Below, piece by piece: positions 40,743-50,949 of a DNA stretch of 64,000 bases. The stretch comes from Bursaphelenchus xylophilus (lineage: Eukaryota; Nematoda; Chromadorea; Rhabditida; Aphelenchoididae), in contig CAJFCV020000001.1 in NCBI GenBank assembly GCA_904066235.2, forward strand, positions 7,006,001 through 7,070,000, written 5' to 3'. Below the pieces are notes generated by a model. It saw only the letters and a list, made by a program, of their open reading frames with translations. It searched no databases and was not told where the DNA came from. Every line of letters starts with the position of its first letter. The first letter of the stretch is position 1. Made by a program: the position numbers and the translations under genes.

Positions 40743-41010
40743 TTAACGTACAATTACCTTGGGTGTCATGCCAGTGTCCTGACCAATTATGAGTACTCGA
40801 CGATAGTTTAGTTCATCAGGGCCTATAGTACACATTTTTTGAAAAAATACGAAGAGAAAACTGTAAAAGAAGCCAGAAACGCAATTTCTGACCCAGTGAA
40901 CCAACCGTCAGACCAACCAACATAAGAAATTTTTGATTTTGAGATTCTCGTTTGTGGATGGCCACAGCCATCTTATAAATTTCCAAAACCTTTTGCTCCA
41001 ATTGTCCCAT
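40743..41010 (-). CDS. Hypothetical small single-membrane-span protein (weak)
   Basis: Not recognised. A two-exon model on the minus strand: 40922-41010 and 40743-40860, with a 61 bp intron (donor gttggt, acceptor ttttacag), giving 68 aa. It starts MGQLEQKVLEIYKMAVAIHK (amphipathic, coiled-coil-like), continues with a short hydrophobic run (FLFVFF) and ends YRRVLIIGQDTGMTPKVIVR. The acceptor is good but the donor is poor. Without splicing, the frame from the same start stays open to 40,816, ending soon after the would-be junction. A ctag-type acceptor lies just upstream of the ATG. It could be a real small mitochondrial or ER membrane protein, or chance. Confidence 0.3.
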
Positions 41011-42585
41011 TAACCTAGTTTTATTTATAATTTTACTTACTAACAAGTGTAACTAACAGTAACGTCGAATAACTCATACCCGAGGACTGGCAAAGTCATA
41101 AAACGACCGTGGTAAGCGTTTTTTTTTTTGATACTAAGAAATCAATGGAAAAATCCAGCTGTATACCTAAACTTTTCCGTTCGTTTATATCTCAGCACTG
41201 TGATCTTCTTTCATGGCTTTAATAATTAGGAAATATACGGATGATCGAAGAAGTAGTCAGCGTTTCTGTTCTGTATGTTTTGGGCACCTACTCTTCTTCT
41301 GATGATTTCATGACTTCTATTTATGAATCTATGACTTCAAAGCAACCCTTTTTTGGTAATTCAAGCACAAACGAAGTACATTCCCACTTATTAAAGCGCC
41401 GGAAGTACGGTTTTGAATGTTTTTGGGCGTGTCGAATTTCTCGGGCGTTGGGGAAAACGGGCGAGGGTGGGTCAAGCAGGGACACTAAGGCGACGCAACT
41501 TCCGGTACTCCACCTCGTCTACGTTGTGTAAGACAAAGACCTTTTACGCACATTTTGTGGATATTTCGGACCAAAAAAATCTGAAAATCCAAGCACTTTA
41601 AGCACCACTTAAGGGCCTGGCCACTTAAATAAGATGCTCGCATTCCGGTGTATCGTCGCCTTCTGCGCTTCGGACCGAGTCAGAAATTCTTTTGATCCAT
41701 GTTTAATCTTATGCTAACGGCGTTGTTAGAAACGCCGAATTCCCTAAGGGCACAACTCTGACACTTCGACTAACGGCCACTCACTTATGGCATTTTCAGC
41801 GAAAAATGTTCTCATGTTGATTTTGGGGTTCCGCAAATGGCCAAATAAGTAATGCCCCGCCCAATGCATTTCTAATTCAGCTTGATGTTAGACAGTGGTG
41901 GATGACGTTCTGACTATCTTTGTAAAGTGGGGGATGTTGTTGTAATCTTTTAATGTCAAAAAATATCATAATATCATAACTTCACATCGTCTGGCTTTAA
42001 CAAACCCATCAATCTCACCCTTTTAGACAAAAAAGAATTTGAATAACGCCAATGGCTATTTAATTTTATGTTAAGCTGTAAAACCTCAAACTGGTTCTCG
42101 TTTAGAGGAAAGGCTTGGGTGGGTTAGTTTATGGGTTCTTCCAAGTTTACGTATTTTTTTCCGCGCACTTGGCTTGTTATACAGGTCGAAATACTCATTT
42201 TTGATTCCAATGATTTTTTTATTGTTCGGAAAGATTCTAACACTAAAAGTATGATGACTCAAACAATGTTTCTATTATTGAATACAGATTTGTTCGTTGC
42301 CTAATCACATCCACTTACTAAATATAATAGATAATTGATTGGTGCTTTTGTTACGCAAGGCTCAAAAAAATCCGGTTAGATCCATTTCCTGGCTGTGACT
42401 GGGCCATATTTGCAAATATTTACGGACCCTTTTGTCCTAAGCCCTTAGGCTGTTTGTGTACCGAATGCATAATGAGACAGACCTCTTTTACTAGTAGTTT
42501 CCACAAATCTCACCTGACCTTTGAGCGTGAATTTTAAAGGAAGCCGTCTAACGAAGCTGGCATTTTAGATACGGGATGTTTGAAC
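41011..42585. other. Intergenic, 1.6 kb upstream of acetylcholinesterase, no gene seen
   Basis: No ORF here has family features or splice-linked continuity; 41,241-41,601 has overlapping frames of 60-96 codons with no recognisable motif. Just before the cholinesterase, cattttag at 42,562-42,569 is an acceptor-like site. Between it and the start lies a short upstream ORF (ATG at 42,576, five codons then TAA). Confidence 0.5.
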
Positions 42586-44724
42586 ATGTCTAACCTCGTG
42601 GAGCTAACCCGCGTGGCGATTGTGCTTTGGTTTTTACCGCGGTCTCTCTCCCGAAACGTCCACCACGGGGATCATCTGGCTGTTCGGACATCGCTGGGGG
42701 TGCTTCGAGGCGTCGAGCAGACCTACAACGGACGACGAATCCGGGCGTTCCTTGGCGTTCCTTATGCCAAAAAGCCGACCGGCTCTCGCCGTTTTTCATT
42801 GCCTGAGATGGTCGGCCCCTGGGAGGGGGAAATGCTGGTTCAAGAGCCCTCGAACACCTGCTACTACACCATCGACACAATGTTCCCACAATTCCCTGGG
42901 GCCGAAATGTGGAATCCCCCGAACGAGCTGAGTGAGGACTGCCTCTCCCTCAATATCTGGGTTCCCGAAGATCACGATGGCAACGTGATGGTTTGGATTT
43001 TTGGAGGGGGATTTGTGTCTGGCAGCCCATCCCTGGACCTGTATGACGGACGAGTACTGGCGGTTGAGCAAAGAAGCATCATCGTCAACATAAATTATCG
43101 GTGAGGATGCTAGACAGCTTCGACAAACTTTATTTTCAGATTAGGATCTTTTGGATTTCTGTACTTTGGTGGGCAATCCCTCGCTCCAGGTAATATGGGA
43201 CTAATGGACCAACAGTTGGCTTTTAAATGGGTCCATCATCACATCGGTTCTTTTGGAGGGGATCGGAGAAAGGTTACCTTATTTGGCGAAAGCGCCGGAG
43301 GGGCTTCGGTGACATCGCATCTGTTTGCGCCTGGAAGTGCTGATTATTTCCAGCGTATAATAATAAATGTAAGCGGGAAGGACTGATGACATATTTCTTC
43401 TCAGAGTGGCGCAATTATCAACAACTGGGCCACAAAGTCTAAAGATGTGATGTTGGACATGTCTTTGATATTGGCCAAGAGGCTTAACTGCACCAATCAA
43501 AGCATACACAGGCCTCTGGATGATGTGCAGTACATACTGGATTGTATGAGAGGATTAACTGCACATGCCATCCTTCGGGAGGCTGACATGGTCGCTGATG
43601 CCTTATCATTACCACTAACATTTCCCTTTGTTCCCGTTGATGATGACGAGAATTTCTTTAAAGCAAGTCGGCATGTGAAAGACAAAATTTAATTGTCTTT
43701 TAAGGGCTCCCTCATAGATAAAATAAAAAATCGGGATTTCAAAAAAGATCTCTCCGTTTTGCTTGGCACAATGAAAGACGAAGGAACTTACTGGTTGCCT
43801 TACTACCTCAGTCGATTTGGCTTCAACTTTAATCATACTCTGTCTTCTGAAGATCGTCACAACCAAGCTCTGATATCTGAGTAAGAGTGTTTTGTTTCTC
43901 TGTTACTTTCAGATCTCAATATCGGGATTCATTTGAAGCATTTTTACCGTACTTTGGGGGATCCCAGTTAGTACGGCACGCTTTAATGCATGCTTATGAA
44001 CGGTTGTCTGAGTCGGAAAAAAAGCCGGAACGTCTTCGAGATGGGGTTGCGAGATTTGTGGGCGACTATTTCTTTACCTGTTCAATTATTGAATTCGCGG
44101 ACTTTATTTCGGACAATGTTTTTGACGCCGTATTCATGTACTACTTCACTCGAAGGTAAACTTACAAAATTTAAAAGGCAATTTTTTTAGAGCCACGTCT
44201 AACCCTTGGCCTAAATGGATGGGAGCCATGCATGGGTACGAGATTGAATACTTCTTCGGTCTCCCTAAACGATTACCTCATCTTTACAACCAAGAACAGC
44301 TGCGGATCGAGCAGTCGTTTAGTAAGAAAATAATGGACTATTGGGGAGAATTTAGCCGAGGAAAGTAAGTTCAGACCATGCTCATCTCAATTAAAATTCA
44401 GCCCTCCGGCTTCCTATTGGCCCAAGTACAACAGAATAACTCGGAAAGCTCTTGTGTTGTCAGAAGAACTGGTCACCGAGAACAGCCATCATATCAATGT
44501 TGATGTTCATGGAAAACAATGTCGTTTGATCAAGGAAGCCGAACAAGCGGTCAGAAAAGGTATGATCTATTAACATCAAAATCACAATCTAAACTACAGA
44601 CTTCTACACAGATGACCTCTACAAAGCGCAGTTCCAAGAAGAAACGTCAAAATCCGGGTCTAACTATAACTTGCCAGCTATCCCCCTCGTGGTTCTTTTA
44701 ATGATTTTACAATCAACTTTATAA
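42586..44724 (+). CDS. Acetylcholinesterase (ACE-2-like, GPI-anchored type)
   Basis: Hydrolyses acetylcholine at synapses; secreted and probably GPI-anchored. Exons: 42586-43100, 43140-43368, 43405-43674, 43705-43880, 43913-44155, 44191-44364, 44402-44559, 44600-44724, giving 629 aa. Introns are 39, 36, 30, 32, 35, 37 and 40 bp. A signal peptide lies at residues about 8-24. The choline-site block [10 protein letters not shown], the carboxylesterase signature EDCLSLNIW, the oxyanion GGG, the nucleophile elbow FGESAGGAS (Ser), the acid block [10 protein letters not shown] (Glu) and the histidine block [13 protein letters not shown] are all present, so the enzyme looks active and cholinesterase-specific. 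The C-terminus is a polar SGSNYN stretch plus hydrophobic [17 protein letters not shown], a GPI-attachment signal. The 30 bp intron (gtgaaag...cttttaag) holds an in-frame TAA; splicing it restores the conserved frame. Confidence 0.95.
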
Positions 44725-44881
44725 GCAAAAAATCTTTTACATCAGTGCCTCGCATCTACTTCACTTGTGATGTTAAATATTTATTTAAAGTAAACAAAAA
44801 ACACTACATTTACTGACACTTAAATATAATCATTTACGACCTCGTTCGTTTGTCTTGGAAGAATGATTTCAACAAAATAAC

Positions 44882-45528
44882 CTAAAAAATTCTAATAAAA
44901 CCACTAACAAACTTCCCTACCTGAACAATACTACTGATAATGACCACGGCGGTTTGACCCAATGACCAATATAACACCCGTTCGTTCAGATCTTCTGCCC
45001 GTCGCCGACCGGTAGCTTCCCTAAGGCGGTGATGGGTCTGATAGTCGTCGACGGACCTCAAGTGATCCCCGATTGTCTGCGCACTCCTCTCCAAATTTCC
45101 AACGGCAGTATGTTTAACAGGACTTTCCTTGGCTCCAGGTCTTTGTCCTCCAGTTATTTCATCACCCACTTGCCAATCCATGTAGACAATTTTGTGCGAA
45201 AAAGTTGAAAATTCGTTGGAGAAGCACACCTTGTAAGTGCCGGGAACCTCGGTCTTGAACTGATGGGAATCATATTGTTTCCTCGGTTGCTTGTAGAGGA
45301 CCTTTCCCTGAGGATCTTCCAACACCATGTCCACGTCATATTGACCACCAGTAACAACCTAAAAACGTAGTGGAAACGACGAACTTCACGCACCTGGAAT
45401 TCGATCACACTGTCCAGGCCGGCTTTCAGGTCTTCATAAAAACACTGATTGGCATTGTCAGGCAGTTCAAATGTCAATTCTATGGCTATGACCACCGGAA
45501 GGCAAAGTAAGTATACACCTTTCCACAT
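44882..45528 (-). CDS. TMED3/7-type p24 cargo receptor (p24 gamma family)
   Basis: Type I membrane protein of COPI/COPII vesicles that sorts cargo between ER and Golgi. Exons: 45394-45528 and 44882-45358 with one 35 bp intron, giving 203 aa. The N-terminal signal peptide is [17 protein letters not shown]. The GOLD domain follows, with conserved cysteines in NQCFYED and [18 protein letters not shown] and the family blocks [13 protein letters not shown] and [10 protein letters not shown]. Next come a coiled coil (residues about 125-165) and one C-terminal membrane span (about 175-198). The cytosolic tail after VGKF is very short (VSGFIRIF) and lacks the usual dilysine. It is convergent with the cholinesterase, 157 bp between stops, and divergent from RNF145. 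Confidence 0.92.
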
Positions 45529-46232
45529 TTTTGCGTGGGGAAACGGCTTCGACGTTGTTTAAAATTTATTTTTGCCAACTGGATTTTAGAAAAGATGACA
45601 CAAAAGAGGAAGAGTTGGCGCAAAATATAATTACTGCTTTATGCAATCCCCGGCCGCGGCCGCGGAAGATCCGTTTCCAGTTTCATTTACACCTTGGAGA
45701 ATTAGCGTATACGTATACAATCTTGATAGCGTTTTTTATTTCAATCAGAATATTCATGTGAAACCAGATTTAATTATTTAAAACGGACAATAATGCAGTA
45801 AACTTATCCTATTGTTCATTGGCAATAACGACACCGTTATTTTCACATTGAATAACAATTGAGGGATGAGAAAATTGTGTTTCAGTTTTAAAAAATCCAA
45901 AGTCATTCCTTACATTACTGTTTTACTCCTTGCTTTCTATTGCTTACAGCTTTTTCGCTTATTTGGTTATGGGAAAGAACTCCGAAGTAACTGTTATTCA
46001 TCCATCAATTCTTTAAGAAGTTTACGTGACGTTTCTTTTTAATATGAGCATGTTATTTATTTAGCTTTTTTCTGCTCTTATCAGTCCTTAAAACCAGAAA
46101 ACTTGTGTACCCATTTGAGAGTAATTTTTTCTTGGATGACCTAGAAGGAGATCTGCGACAGTTCGTAACAATCAGAACCCAGCCGCGGTGTTTCTTCCCA
46201 CCCGTTAAGTCGTTTGATCTTACTTTTGTAGA
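45529..46232. other. Divergent TMED / RNF145 intergenic region
   Basis: About 700 bp between two divergent starts, so both promoters should lie here. It contains a GC-rich palindromic patch at about 45,648 (cggccgcggccgcgg) and otherwise AT-rich DNA. An open frame at 45,531-45,761 lacks an ATG start and homology. cttttgtag at 46,223-46,231 is an acceptor-like site one base before the RNF145 ATG. Confidence 0.5.
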
Positions 46233-48276
46233 ATGGACATCATTGGGGCGACCTGGGGATTAACAGATCGGGGCCGGGCCTTCATCGAAAATTCTGTGGA
46301 GGTGACATTCAGGGTACCCGGTGTTATCTTGCTCGAGTTATGGTGGATAAAAAGGGATTTGGATATCTCAGAGGTTACACAGCAGATCATCGATCAGAAT
46401 CCATTGCCTGGATATCTGGATCTGATGCAAATTACGGAGTTTATCCATCGTCGAAACCTCGATCATACGGCGGCAACAGTTCTGAGTTATTCGGTATTAC
46501 TGTTATGTGCGATGTTGCTGCTCCTTCCTATGGCCAAGCTTATGCGAATCTATCTGCATGGACTTTGTTTGTCGTTATTTGCCCTTGCCCATTACATGTC
46601 TACTCAATATATTCAGCACGAGAAGACTGCTGAACCCGTTTTAGTGCTCGATGACTTTGTGAAAATGGAGCGTCATGGATTTCATTTTGTCGCACAGGTA
46701 CGATAATTTCACACAAACAGTATCTTCTAGATGATGCTGAGTGTGGTCCAATGCTTTCTGTTGGGGATGGAATCAGCCGTCGGTCGTGTTCTTCTGGCCG
46801 TCTTCACGATCCCAATCATTGCCCGGATGTGTGGCTGTCCTCCGGATAAATTAATAGTGGCGCATAACATTGCCTGTTCTCTGGCGATGCTTCTGATATG
46901 TGTTTACGTTTTATATAACGTTCCTGATCTGATCCAATCAGTGAAACAAGGCTGTAAGAGACTTCGTTCTCTCTTGGCGGTTCGAGGAGTTGGTTTCGGT
47001 ATGTCACAAGGCGGATTTAACAAAATGTATAGGATTCGTTGTTTTATGGCGTCGGCTAAGACTGGCTCAACTTCTGTGCACGTTCTTTGTACTCATGTTC
47101 TCTCTTAAGTGCTATGCCATGTTTGTTAAGGACTATGACTCTGTTGGAGAGGCTTTCATTAGTGCTGTTGCAGCCACTACTTGGTAAGATAATGGATTTA
47201 AATAATAAATAAAGATGATTTCAGTTCCCCATTTTCATTATTAGCCCTAGCGTTGACTGTCAGTTACATTTCGCAACTCATCGCTCATCTGACACAAATT
47301 CTAATCGGGGCAGATTCTTCTCAGCATACGACTAATGGGAATGAGGGGATGGCAGAGGCATTTACGCTTGTCTTCCTATGTGTCCAGGCTGGAGTTCTCG
47401 GAATGGGATCTGATCAGAAGATATTCATGCTCAAGTTGGTTCTGTTTGTGGGTAAGTTGATGAAAGAAACTGCCCTATATTTAGTTTTGTCCGCACTTTT
47501 ACAATCACTATACGAAGTTCTGGAACCCCATCTAATCACCGTGGGAGTGATGACTACGACCAGATTAAGTCAGCATATCCGCTGTTTGTCCCTGGCTGCT
47601 GTTCTCCTGGTGTTCCCCGTCGCCATCTCTTATGCCTTGCTGAATCTTCTACCAGCAAATCTTTGGTTTGTTAGATTTGTGTCTGACCATTGTATGTTAC
47701 AGGCTGCTGATGATCCTTTCGAGTTGTATAATGACCTCGGTCCGAACCGTCCAAACTGTGGCCATATATGTGTTGTCTGTCATCGAGACACGATACGAAG
47801 AACCTTACGAATGCTTCGATGACCTCACATTTATGTGCCGACTTCTTACGCTGGGTGCTGAACTGTTACTTTCACTCTCAGTGGTTGTGTATGGGGGATA
47901 TGTGTCTCTATTCCATGATCAATGGTCCATCTTCAGTATTTTGGTACTGTTATTTAACAGTTATTTCAACGTCTATCGTCGCATTATTGCTGGTATTCAA
48001 TCCATCAGAGCTCGAAGAGATGCCTCAATCAAGATTAAAGGACTGCGATCTGCAGCGATGGAGGAACTCAAGGACGGGAGGGATGTGTGTGCCATCTGTT
48101 TCGGAGAGTTTACATTCAGTGCCCTCATAACTCCCTGCCGACATGTATTCCATGGATTTTGTCTTAAAAAATGGCTTTTTGTTCGCCCGGTCTGCCCCCT
48201 TTGTTATACAGATCTAAATCAAAGTGACGGACCAGAAAGCAAGGAAGAGAGTGCGGAGCTTGAACAACAAGGATAG
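46233..48276 (+). CDS. RNF145: RNF145/TRC8-like ER membrane RING-H2 E3 ubiquitin ligase
   Basis: Multi-span ER ubiquitin ligase; in mammals RNF145 and RNF139 ubiquitinate HMG-CoA reductase in sterol-accelerated degradation. Exons: 46233-46697, 46731-46998, 47033-47183, 47225-47451, 47485-47665, 47703-48276, giving 621 aa. Introns are 33, 34, 41, 33 and 37 bp. The TRC8_N region has about a dozen hydrophobic spans. Signature blocks include FTLVFLCVQAGVL, LLQSLYEVLEPHLI and FNSYFNVYRRI. The RING-H2 finger CAICFGEF...CRHVFHGFCLKKW...CPLC has all eight ligands, at residues about 557-600. The 33 bp intron at 47,452-47,484 (gtaagt...tttag) is in frame and stop-free; I splice it because the spliced product aligns without gap to RNF145. 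Human relatives are about 660-690 aa; the missing part is the acidic C-terminal tail. Confidence 0.92.
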
Positions 48277-48557
48277 TTTGTTCTGTGTTTGCGCATTGTT
48301 TTACATTTCTCGCTCAGATTCCCTCGAGTATTTCCTAAACTAGAGTTTCATTGATGTCAGCGATCTCGAAGTACATTACTTATTCCACCGCGGTATTCAA
48401 ACGGGTGTTACTACGGATAAAAATGTAATGCAAATAAGATTTAAATAAAGCCAAAGTTTCTTTTCATTTTTTACATGCCGAAACAACGCTACCTTGTGAA
48501 ATAAAAAAGGAGACTAAATGGACTTTATAAACGGTAGCGATGACTTTATGAATCTCC
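48277..48557 (+). terminator. RNF145-like 3' region with poly(A) signal
   Basis: AATAAA at 48,444-48,449 lies about 170 bp after the stop codon, within ttaaataaagccaaag, and is the likely polyadenylation signal. No other feature is seen before the next ORF. Confidence 0.5.
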
Positions 48558-49443
48558 ATGGAAAACACTTCTCATCCCACGGAGAACGACAAAAATATCA
48601 TAAATATTACAGAAATGGCAAAGGCTCGGAAGCTACGAAGTGGGATTGAAGAAGCTAAGGGACTGTATGAAGAATGGATGGAACCAGATTGGAGAGGGAG
48701 TACCACGGCTGGGTCCAATTCTACTACTGAAGCAGTCCAGCCAAAGAACAGATCCAAGTTTAAATTCGCGAGTGAATATCAACGAGATCTAAGTACTGCG
48801 TAAGCCATGTTACACATAAGAGAGGTTCCCGCTAAATTCAAAGCAAGAAATCCAGACACCACCTTTTAGATCAATTTTGGCCTATTGCCGCCCTCGCAGT
48901 CGGGTTCGGACAAGGTATTTACCCATATTCCAGTGAAGGTAAAAATTTCGAGTATTTATCTTTCAAGGGTCGAAAACAATGGTAAGGGATTTTTACCAAG
49001 GTAAAATTCATTATGGGCTTATGGGTTTTCCTGATTTTCGAGAATACCCGAAATTTTTGTTATATTTCCGCACGCCAATTTATCTTCTTCTTTTTTTCTT
49101 CTATATTCCCGGGCATATCCCCGCGAGGTGAAAAATACTGGTTTTCCCTAACCCTACTGCACAGTGCAAAACAAAAAGTTAGAAATAGCCAAAAACGGAA
49201 GCTGCGCATCACGGCCAAAAATAATTTAGCGGAGACCCGTCTTATATTTACATACACATGACCATTTTAAGATCAAAGAGCGTACTGAACCCTCAGACCT
49301 TACCTACCGAACGCAGAATTCAGAATCAAAAATCTCGTGAATTGAATTGGAAACCAGTTGACTTCGAAAAGTTCTACAGATGGGTTACCAATGGGACATT
49401 AAAGGACTTATACAAAGCCAAATCATTGCTCTTTGAGGACTGA
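48558..49443 (+). CDS. Hypothetical protein, two exons around a repeat-bearing intron
   Basis: Not recognised. Exons 48558-48799 and 49272-49443 join in frame to give 137 aa: a charged, probably soluble protein with an acidic/basic helix-rich N-terminus (ARKLRSGIEEAKGLYEEWM) and a C-terminus ending FYRWVTNGTLKDLYKAKSLL. The donor is good (gtaagc) and the acceptor plausible (cattttaag). An alternative acceptor at 48,868 (caccttttag) is also in phase and would give a short tail stopping within about 22 codons. A second ATG at 48,519 opens another frame of about 43 codons and was not chosen. The 472 bp intron is about ten times the local norm. The gene ends 30 bp from the NAA50 stop on the opposite strand. 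Confidence 0.5.
48941..49058. repeat. Imperfect inverted repeat in the hypothetical gene's intron
   Basis: aaaaatttcgagtattt at 48,941 is matched, inverted, by gagaatacccgaaattttt at 49,040, enclosing about 80 bp with a further short inverted motif (ggtaagggatttttacc). It looks like a small hairpin or MITE-like insertion and may explain the oversized intron. Confidence 0.4.
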
Positions 49444-49473
49444 TTTTATTAAAACAATATAACGTTACCCTTG

Positions 49474-50074
49474 TTAATTAACTTGTTTCTCCAGGACGTA
49501 TGCGGAAGCAGGTTCAATTCTTTTGTAGTAATTCTCAGCTACACTGGCTTTGTTGAATCCAAATTTTTCGTAAAAATTTAAGGCACTGTCATTATTCACC
49601 TACCAAATTAAGAGTTACTAACAGAGCCCAGCTTACCTGGACGTGCAAATTAACGGTTTTAATGGATTTATCCTTCTCACAGATTGAAAAAACGTGTTTC
49701 AGCAGCATCCCTCCAATTCCGAGTCTTCTATATGGCGCCAAAGTGCCCAGAGTCATGATGTATAACTTCTTGACTCCATCTTCCACATCCAATCTACAAC
49801 ACACAGCACCCACAACACAATCGTTGAAGAACACTAGCTTGGCTAGGTCTCCGGAAGTCACAACATCTTTGTAAAATCTCTCGTTGTAGGTAACAGGAAA
49901 GACGGCTTCATTCAGCTTTTTTAATTGCTATAAACAATATATAGAGATAGAATTCGAAACGGTTACCATAACATTATGTTGAGTGATTGCTCCCAGTTCA
50001 ACACTCCATCGCCCCATTCTTTCGATCTTCTTGAAATTGTTCGGTAGATTGGGCTGGTTGGAAACTTCGGTCAT
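49474..50074 (-). CDS. NAA50: NAA50 (San): N-alpha-acetyltransferase 50
   Basis: GNAT-fold N-terminal acetyltransferase; the NatE catalytic subunit, which acetylates Met-starting N-termini and supports sister-chromatid cohesion. Exons: 49967-50074, 49637-49927, 49474-49599, giving 174 aa. Introns are 39 and 37 bp. Family blocks: GAITQHNVMQLKKLNEAVFP with the substrate-pocket FPVTYN, ELAKL-type SGDLAKLVFFN, VGAVCCR, LYIMTLGTLAPYRRLGIG (the acetyl-CoA RxxGxG loop), LHVQVNNDSALNFYEKFGF and ENYYKRIEPASAYVL. The human protein is 169 aa, so this is full length; the N-terminal 20 residues are extra. It lies 102 bp downstream of DNAJC17 on the same strand, and tatatag immediately precedes its ATG, suggesting trans-splicing in an operon. 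Confidence 0.95.
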
Positions 50075-50176
50075 CTATATAAAACATGTCAAGCGTACTG
50101 GCTTAAAGTCAATATTAAACGGGTTTCAAAGACCAAGTAGGTTATGTCAAAGCGCAAATAGGATAAGGTTTATTAT
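50075..50176 (-). promoter_or_regulatory. DNAJC17-NAA50 intercistronic spacer
   Basis: 102 bp. An AATAAA signal (read on the minus strand, plus positions 50,169-50,174) sits within a few bases of the DNAJC17 stop. The spacer ends acatgttttatatag|ATG at NAA50, an acceptor-like site with no 5'UTR. Both are typical of a compact nematode operon junction. Confidence 0.5.
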
Positions 50177-50761
50177 TTATAATCCTTCTAATTCGGCCTC
50201 CTCCAATTCCCGTAGTTTATCTGCACTGATGTGGTAGATGGACTCATTCTCCGGCAAGTTTGCTTGCGGAACTGTTGAGGTTTTTGTGGCAGCGGCCTTC
50301 CGGTGTTCCTGTTCTACGATTTTTGCCAAATATGCGGCTCCTTCCTTCTTTAACCTTTCCAATTCCTTGTCAAAATTAAACGAAGCCTTTGACGCCTGAT
50401 TTTTCCTTTTCCGACTTTCAAACACTTCTTCTCTGGCCTTCAGTTTATCTTCAAATCCCTGTCTCCTGGCTGAACTCGTAGCTCTTCTTTCTTCTTCGTA
50501 TTCTTTTCTTCTTTTCTTATTAGCAACTTCTTCATCATATGTTTCCCGCAAAGATTCATCCTTCAAAAACTGATATGCTTGATAAATCTGGCCAAACCGT
50601 TTCTCACTGTCCTCTTTCGAGATTCCATTTCTAATGGCTTTGTCTGGATGCCATTTTAGAGCCGCCTTCTTGTATGCTTTATCGATGTCTGAGTCTGAAC
50701 AGGGGATGGTCAACCCCAATATAAAGTAGGGGTCAAAGTCGATATTTTTGGAAGTGGCCAT
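50177..50761 (-). CDS. DNAJC17: DNAJC17/Cwf23-like J-domain protein, lacking the RRM
   Basis: Hsp70 co-chaperone of the spliceosome-associated DNAJC17 type. Single exon, 194 aa. The J domain covers residues about 8-80 with the intact HPDK motif (KWHPDKAIRNG) after helix II and YQAYQFLKDESLRETYDE at its end. A long charged coiled coil follows (about 80-165), including the DNAJC17-like FNFDKELERLKKEGAAYL. Mammalian DNAJC17 (about 300 aa) continues with an RRM; here the frame stops at residue 194 after EELEGL-like acidic sequence, and no RRM-coding sequence lies in the 102 bp before NAA50. The start MATSKNIDFDPYFILGL matches the family N-terminus. It lies 60 bp from the edge of a 2.6 kb palindromic element, so its promoter may lie in or beyond that element. 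Confidence 0.88.
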   Translation of the reverse strand: MATSKNIDFDPYFILGLTIPCSDSDIDKAYKKAALKWHPDKAIRNGISKEDSEKRFGQIYQAYQFLKDESLRETYDEEVANKKRRKEYEEERRATSSARRQGFEDKLKAREEVFESRKRKNQASKASFNFDKELERLKKEGAAYLAKIVEQEHRKAAATKTSTVPQANLPENESIYHISADKLRELEEAELEGL

Positions 50762-50949
50762 TTCTAAAAAATAATATAAATCAGAAATAATATAAATCAA
50801 AATTTCAAGAAAATTAGCTAACAAGGGAAGTACCCGAAGTGCGACGCTCAGATTTTTATAAAAATTGGCATAGATGGAGATTAGAATTTTCTTATTCGAT
50901 TGCGAACATCCTAGCTCGCGCTTTGCAGAATCCGCCGAGAAAGAAGGTC

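Noticed and set aside
42590..42889. Minus-strand and alternate-frame ORFs across the cholinesterase exons
   Set aside because: Shadow frames of a well-supported coding exon, without family features.
45531..45761. 76 aa ORF between TMED and RNF145
   Set aside because: No ATG start, no recognisable motif, and it sits in the shared divergent promoter region.
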